A stretch of DNA of 10,932 nt from an uncultured Peptococcaceae bacterium (GTDB lineage: Bacteria; Bacillota; Limnochordia; Darwinibacteriales; Darwinibacteriaceae), in contig CALKAR010000093.1 in NCBI GenBank assembly GCA_937988745.1, positions 1 to 10,932 of the forward strand, written 5' to 3'. The notes under the pieces are model-generated. The model searched no databases and was not told the origin of the DNA. It was given only the letters and a program-made list of their open reading frames with translations. Both the position numbers and the translations under genes were made by a program. Positions 6,833 through 10,932 of the stretch are shown here, piece after piece; the first letter of the stretch is position 1, and every line of letters starts with the position of its first letter.

Positions 6833-8353
6833 TTGGTTAAACCTCGCAGTGGAACGATGATTTTAGAGAAAGACTATCGTATTGGAAAAATCGATGATCG
6901 TTTGTATGGCTCATTTATAGAGCACTTGGGACGGGCAATCTACGGCGGTATTTATGAGCCGGGCCATCCCACTGCTGACGAGAATGGTTTTCGGGAAGAC
7001 GTAGCTGATCTTGTGCGTGAACTTAAGGTACCGGTTGTGCGTTATCCTGGTGGTAACTTCGTATCTGGCTACAACTGGGAAGACGGAATCGGCCCTAAGG
7101 AGGAGCGCCCCCGCCGCTTAGAGCTGGCCTGGCGCACCATTGAGACCAACGAAGTTGGCGTCAATGAATTTGCTGATTGGGCCAAGAAAGTCAATACCGA
7201 AGTTATGATGGCCATTAACCTCGGTTCCCGAGGCATTGATGCAGCACGCAACATTATAGAGTACTGCAACCATCCTGGCGGAACTTACTGGAGTGATCTG
7301 CGTCGTTCCCATGGGTACGAAGAGCCTCACAATTTCAAACTGTGGTGCTTAGGAAACGAGATGGATGGACCATGGCAGATTGGAGCCAAAACCGCCTACG
7401 AGTATGGACGCCTGGCAATGGAAGCTGCGAAGGTCATGCGGCAGGTCGATCCTTCCATTGAATTAGTCGCCTGCGGAAGCTCTCACAGGGGCATGCCCAC
7501 TTTTGCTGAGTGGGAAGCAACCGTCTTAGACCTAACCTATGACTACGTCGACTACATCTCGCTCCATACCTACTACGGCAACCGGGACAACGATACTCCG
7601 AACTTCTTGGCACGGTCCTTAGATATGGACGAATTCATACACTCTGTCATCGCTATCTGCGACTATGTCAAGGCAAAGAAGCGCAGTAAGAAGACAATCC
7701 ATCTGTCTTTTGACGAGTGGAATGTGTGGTTCCATTCTAACGAAGCTGACCGGCAGATTGAACCTTGGTCTGTTGCTCCTCCACAGCTCGAAGACGTCTA
7801 TACCATGGAAGATGCTCTGCTGGTGGGCAGCATGCTTATGAGTTTAATGAGACGGGCTGATCGGGTTAAGATCGGCTGCTTAGCTCAGCTGGTGAATGTA
7901 ATTGCTCCGATCATGACCGAGACAGGTGGAGCGGCATGGCGTCAGACTATCTTCTATCCATTCCTGCACGCCTCGATCTACGGCCGCGGTACCGCGCTTC
8001 TGCCAATCGTAAAGTCGGACAAATACGACAGTAAGGACTTCACAGATGTACCTTATCTCGATGCGATCGCAGTGCTGAGCGATTCGGAAGATGAGATTAC
8101 CATTTTCGCTGTAAACCGTGATTTAGAGCAGAGCATGGACTTCGAATGTGAACTGAGAGGCTTCACAGGCTTTGCTGTTCAAGAGCACATTGTGCTCGAG
8201 CATGAAGACCTGAAGGCAGTTAACACCGCTGCTAACCCAAATAATGTGGCACCGCACAACAACGGCAGCGCTGCCATTGAAGATGGCAAAGTGAAAGCCA
8301 CACTGAATAAAGCTTCTTGGAACGTAATCAGATTAGCGAAAGTGAAGCAGTAG
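6833..8353 (+). CDS. abfA: Alpha-L-arabinofuranosidase, GH51 (AbfA type)
   Basis: Retaining exo-glycosidase that removes terminal alpha-L-arabinofuranose from arabinan or arabinoxylan oligosaccharides. The 506 residues compare with about 502 in Geobacillus AbfA. The (beta/alpha)8 barrel includes LYGSFIEHLGRAIYGGIYEP near residue 24, RYPGGNFVSGYNWEDGIGP near 70 and the acid/base Glu176 in CLGNEMDGPW. The nucleophile is Glu295 in SFDEWNVW, matching Glu175 and Glu294 of the Geobacillus enzyme. The C-terminal beta-domain ends with NPNNVAPHN and SWNVIRL, typical of this group. No signal peptide is seen, so it should act on imported oligosaccharides. The start is TTG. It heads a likely three-gene operon, with the regulator gene 24 bases downstream, and is preceded by a candidate operator. 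Confidence 0.95.
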   Translation: MVKPRSGTMILEKDYRIGKIDDRLYGSFIEHLGRAIYGGIYEPGHPTADENGFREDVADLVRELKVPVVRYPGGNFVSGYNWEDGIGPKEERPRRLELAWRTIETNEVGVNEFADWAKKVNTEVMMAINLGSRGIDAARNIIEYCNHPGGTYWSDLRRSHGYEEPHNFKLWCLGNEMDGPWQIGAKTAYEYGRLAMEAAKVMRQVDPSIELVACGSSHRGMPTFAEWEATVLDLTYDYVDYISLHTYYGNRDNDTPNFLARSLDMDEFIHSVIAICDYVKAKKRSKKTIHLSFDEWNVWFHSNEADRQIEPWSVAPPQLEDVYTMEDALLVGSMLMSLMRRADRVKIGCLAQLVNVIAPIMTETGGAAWRQTIFYPFLHASIYGRGTALLPIVKSDKYDSKDFTDVPYLDAIAVLSDSEDEITIFAVNRDLEQSMDFECELRGFTGFAVQEHIVLEHEDLKAVNTAANPNNVAPHNNGSAAIEDGKVKATLNKASWNVIRLAKVKQ

Positions 8354-8362
8354 CAGTATGAC

Positions 8363-8368
8363 AAGGAG
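8363..8368 (+). promoter_or_regulatory. Ribosome binding site that fixes the regulator start
   Basis: AAGGAG is directly adjacent to the in-frame TTG at 8369, leaving no spacer, but is nine bases before the GTG at 8378. The GTG is therefore the likelier start. It also makes the residue numbering of the DNA-binding domain coincide with that of E. coli LacI. Confidence 0.75.
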
Positions 8369-8377
8369 TTGGTTTTT

Positions 8378-9367
8378 GTGACCCATTCTAAGCTGCGGGA
8401 TGTGGCAGAGAGGAGCGGCGTTTCTATCTCTACCGCATCGCGTGCCCTAAACAACCGGGCTGATGTTAGCCCGAAAACGAGAGCGCGTGTGCTAAAAGCA
8501 GCAGAAGAATTGGGTTATGTTCCCAGCTCCTTAGCTAAAGGGCTCTGGTCAGGACGCACCAGGACCGTAGGTGTAATTGTCACCACTATTTCTAACCCTT
8601 TCTACGCTAATGTTGTCACTGGAATTGAGAGTGTCTTAGACAAAGAGGAATACAACATCTTGCTGAACAGTTCCCATGAGGATCCACAGCGGGAACTGCG
8701 GGCAGTCAGACTCCTCTTAGAACAGCGAGTTGATGGAATAATCCTGGCACCGGTTCAAAGCGAGCCCGAGGCGGTCAATTTTTTAGAGAAAAACAAGGTT
8801 CCCTACGTGCTGGTAGGCCGCAGAGCTCGCAATGTAGAGGCTGATCACGTAGTCTGCGATGACTATCGCATTGGAGAGTTAGCGGCGCAGCACCTCATCG
8901 GCCGGGGCCATAGGCGTATTATGTTCATCAACTCGTCTCAGAACTACAGTGCCCAGCTCCGCCAAGAGGGTTTCTGCCAAACCCTCTCGGCGGCGGGCAT
9001 CAACTTAGGACCTGAATGGATTAGGTCCGTACGGATTGGTCAGAGGGTGGAAGATATACTTGGAGCGGCCCTAGAGGAGGGTCTTGATCCTACTGCTATC
9101 TTTTGTTTCTGCGACCAAATGGCTATTGATGCTATGCAGGAATTGAAGCAGCGGGGAATCCGTATTCCAGATGATATAGCTGTGATGGGTGTGGACAATC
9201 TCAGTGTAGGCGGAATGCTGGCCCCTTCGCTGACCACGATTGATGTGCAGAACAGCCAGATGGGAATCGGCAGTGCCCAAATCCTGCTGCGCAAAATACA
9301 GGAACGCAGCGCTCACCTCGCACAGGTAAATCTTACACCTCGCTTGATTGCGCGAGCATCAACTTAA
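8378..9367 (+). CDS. LacI-family transcriptional regulator
   Basis: Sugar-responsive DNA-binding protein, 329 residues from the GTG at 8378. The N-terminal helix-turn-helix runs LRDVAERSGVSISTASRAL (residues 6-24), with Ile17, Ser18 and Arg22 at the base-contacting positions of LacI. The hinge SSLAKGL carries Leu56, the residue that in LacI and PurR wedges into the central CG step of the operator, which fits the AACGTT core at 6784-6799. From VGVIV (64-68) it continues as a periplasmic-binding-protein-like effector domain, with NPFYANVVTGIE, VDGIILAP, a GHRRIMFI segment and a C-terminal DDIAVMGVDN followed by LTTID. It lies between two GH51 genes, with 29 bases before the gap-free open frame upstream ends and about 20 bases before the next gene, so it is probably autoregulated as part of that operon. 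An arabinose or arabino-oligosaccharide effector is inferred. It is not the GntR/LacI chimera AraR, because its DNA-binding domain is LacI-type. Confidence 0.93.
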   Translation: MTHSKLRDVAERSGVSISTASRALNNRADVSPKTRARVLKAAEELGYVPSSLAKGLWSGRTRTVGVIVTTISNPFYANVVTGIESVLDKEEYNILLNSSHEDPQRELRAVRLLLEQRVDGIILAPVQSEPEAVNFLEKNKVPYVLVGRRARNVEADHVVCDDYRIGELAAQHLIGRGHRRIMFINSSQNYSAQLRQEGFCQTLSAAGINLGPEWIRSVRIGQRVEDILGAALEEGLDPTAIFCFCDQMAIDAMQELKQRGIRIPDDIAVMGVDNLSVGGMLAPSLTTIDVQNSQMGIGSAQILLRKIQERSAHLAQVNLTPRLIARAST

Positions 9368-9373
9368 GACTCC

Positions 9374-9379
9374 AGGAGG
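9374..9379 (+). promoter_or_regulatory. Ribosome binding site of the second GH51 gene
   Basis: AGGAGG lies three bases before the ATG at 9383 and nine bases before the in-frame ATG at 9389. The second spacing is more normal, so 9389 is preferred; the earlier ATG would add only Met-Ala. Confidence 0.65.
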
Positions 9380-9388
9380 GAGATGGCA

Positions 9389-10864
9389 ATGGCAAAAGCA
9401 GTTCTAAATGGCGACCGTGTCCTTGGTACAATTCATAAAAACATATATGGTCATTTCTCCGAACACCTCGGATATTGCATCTATGGTGGTATCTACGTCG
9501 GTCCTGAATCCGACATACCCAACACCAATGGGCTGCGTAATGACGTCCTAGAGGCACTGCGGGATATGAAGATTCCTGTGCTGCGTTGGCCAGGCGGGTG
9601 TTTCGCCGATGAATATCATTGGAAAGACGGAGTGGGCCCGAAGGAAGAACGCCCGAGCATGATCAATACCCATTGGGGCGGTGTTGTAGAAAACAACCAT
9701 TTCGGTACCCATGAATTTATGGAGCTCTGTGAGCTGATTGGAGCAGACCCTTATATCTGCGGCAACGTAGGCAGCGGTACAGTAAGAGAGATGTCTGAAT
9801 GGGTAGAATACATCACCTTCGACGGTGAGTCACCCATGGCCAACTGGCGCAAACAAAACGGCCGTGAAAAACCCTGGCGCTTGCCTTATTTCGGCGTAGG
9901 TAACGAAAACTGGGGATGCGGCGGTCACATGCGCGCTGAATACTATGCGGATCTGTACCGCCATTACCAGACTTATGTGCGTCGGTACGGGCCTCACAAG
10001 ATCTATAAGATTGCCTGCGGTGCTAACTCGTCTGATTATCACTGGACTGAAGTCTTGATGCGCGAGGCAGGAGGCTTGATGGATGGGCTGAGCCTGCACT
10101 ATTACACCGTTCCAGGTACCTGGCAGAAGAAGGGCTCCTCAATTGACTTTACAGAAGCTGACTGGTTTATCACTCTCAAGAAGGCTCTCGTCATGGATGA
10201 GCTGATCACGAAGCATTCTACCATCATGGATCGCTATGACCCAGAGCGGCGGGTAGGCATGATCGTGGACGAGTGGGGAACTTGGTATGATCCCCTGCCG
10301 GGAACAAATCCAGGCTTCCTGCAGCAGCAGAATACCCTTCGGGATGCATTAGTAGCAGGAATACACTTCCATATCTTCCATAAACACTGTCAGCGGGTGC
10401 ACATGGCCAATCTGGCTCAGTTAGTGAATGTGCTTCAGGCTGTTATTCTTACGAATGGACCTGAGATGATTCTCACCCCGACCTACCATGTATTTAAGAT
10501 GTTCAGCGTTCATCAGGGGGCCGAACTCTTAGATTTGAACTATGACAGTCCTGAGTATGTCTATGAAGGAGAATCCATCTCGGCTGTGAGTGCTTCTGCG
10601 TCTAAGAACGCCGAGGGCGAAGTGCACATCTCACTCTGCAATTTGGATCCTAATAACGACCATGAGTTCATCTGTGAACTGCGTGGCCTTTCGGTAAAGA
10701 GATTATCAGGGGAAATTTTAACATCCGGCAGTATCACTGACCACAACGACTTCGACAAACCTGATGCAGTCAAGCCGCAGACCTTCGACAAAGCAACCGT
10801 TGCAGATGGAGTTCTCCAGGTTTCTCTGCCAGCTAAGTCGGTGGTAGTCATTAAGCTATCATAG
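9389..10864 (+). CDS. Alpha-L-arabinofuranosidase, GH51 (Thermobacillus/Abf2-like type)
   Basis: Second retaining GH51 enzyme, 491 residues from the preferred ATG at 9389 (493 from 9383). The barrel begins with NIYGHFSEHLGYCIYGGIYVG and contains RWPGGCFADEYHWKDGVGP, NTHWGGVVENNHFGTHEF and EYITFDGESPMANWR. The acid/base is Glu173 in GVGNENWGCGG and the nucleophile Glu295 in VDEWGTWYD. The HWGG...NHFGTHEF and NENWGCGG motifs place it with the group of Thermobacillus xylanilyticus Abf51 and Bacillus subtilis Abf2, not with the AbfA-type enzyme at 6833. Members of that group are known to debranch arabinoxylan, so a different substrate preference from the first GH51 is plausible. A C-terminal beta-sandwich follows (about residues 380-491). 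No signal peptide is seen. It is the last gene of the operon and a terminator follows 28 bases after the stop. Confidence 0.95.
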   Translation: MAKAVLNGDRVLGTIHKNIYGHFSEHLGYCIYGGIYVGPESDIPNTNGLRNDVLEALRDMKIPVLRWPGGCFADEYHWKDGVGPKEERPSMINTHWGGVVENNHFGTHEFMELCELIGADPYICGNVGSGTVREMSEWVEYITFDGESPMANWRKQNGREKPWRLPYFGVGNENWGCGGHMRAEYYADLYRHYQTYVRRYGPHKIYKIACGANSSDYHWTEVLMREAGGLMDGLSLHYYTVPGTWQKKGSSIDFTEADWFITLKKALVMDELITKHSTIMDRYDPERRVGMIVDEWGTWYDPLPGTNPGFLQQQNTLRDALVAGIHFHIFHKHCQRVHMANLAQLVNVLQAVILTNGPEMILTPTYHVFKMFSVHQGAELLDLNYDSPEYVYEGESISAVSASASKNAEGEVHISLCNLDPNNDHEFICELRGLSVKRLSGEILTSGSITDHNDFDKPDAVKPQTFDKATVADGVLQVSLPAKSVVVIKLS

Positions 10865-10892
10865 AACGCAACTCCTCAGCCTCACCAACTTA

Positions 10893-10928
10893 AGAAAAGC
10901 GTGTCCGAAATGTTGGACACGCTTTTCT
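10893..10928 (+). terminator. Intrinsic terminator after the second GH51 gene
   Basis: A perfect 14-bp stem pairs AGAAAAGCGTGTCC (10893-10906) with GGACACGCTTTTCT (10915-10928) around an eight-base loop, followed by ATTT at the window end. The A-run on the left arm and T-run on the right arm would let it work in both directions. It closes the abfA-regulator-GH51 operon. Confidence 0.88.
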
Positions 10929-10932
10929 ATTT

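Noticed and set aside
6826..6840. ATG-initiated four-codon ORF overlapping the abfA start
   Set aside because: It touches the Shine-Dalgarno sequence with no spacer and is too short to support as a gene or leader peptide.
864..10851. Long open frames on the minus strand and in other plus frames within the genes
   Set aside because: They overlap well-supported genes, have low-complexity or unfamiliar translations, and lack convincing start context; they are shadows of the coding strand.

Overview
The window holds a compact bacterial locus for using L-arabinose-containing plant glycans. All genes lie on the plus strand and are tightly packed. Every gene with a visible start has a strong AGGAGG-type Shine-Dalgarno sequence, TTG and GTG starts occur, and base composition looks roughly balanced. 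Together with the resemblance of the proteins to Bacillus/Geobacillus/Thermobacillus arabinose enzymes, this suggests a member of the Bacillota (Firmicutes). The genus cannot be told from the sequence.

Layout. (1) 2-697 is the 3' part of a MalG/AraQ-type sugar ABC transporter permease, cut by the window edge, followed after 18 bases by a GH127 beta-L-arabinofuranosidase (716-2638). A hairpin with a short T-tract overlaps the GH127 stop codon. (2) 2748-6654 is araB-araD-araA: ribulokinase, ribulose-5-phosphate 4-epimerase and arabinose isomerase. It ends in a strong GC-rich intrinsic terminator. (3) 6833-10864 is a GH51 alpha-L-arabinofuranosidase, a LacI-family regulator and a second, divergent GH51 enzyme, closed by a 14-bp terminator hairpin. 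A 16-bp near-palindrome with a central CG lies just upstream of the first GH51 gene and is a good candidate operator for the LacI-family protein.

How it works together (inference from families). Arabinose oligosaccharides enter through the ABC transporter. Inside the cell, which is where enzymes without signal peptides should act, GH127 would release beta-linked and the two GH51 enzymes alpha-linked L-arabinofuranose. AraA converts L-arabinose to L-ribulose, AraB phosphorylates it, and AraD epimerises the product to D-xylulose 5-phosphate for the pentose phosphate pathway.

All proteins belong to known families with catalytic residues intact. I see no mobile element, CRISPR array, RNA gene or broken gene, and no intergenic stretch longer than 300 bases. 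The points most worth a second look are the pairing of alpha- and beta-arabinofuranosidases with a full catabolic pathway, the candidate LacI-type operator, and the araB leader. I found no clearly new biological system.
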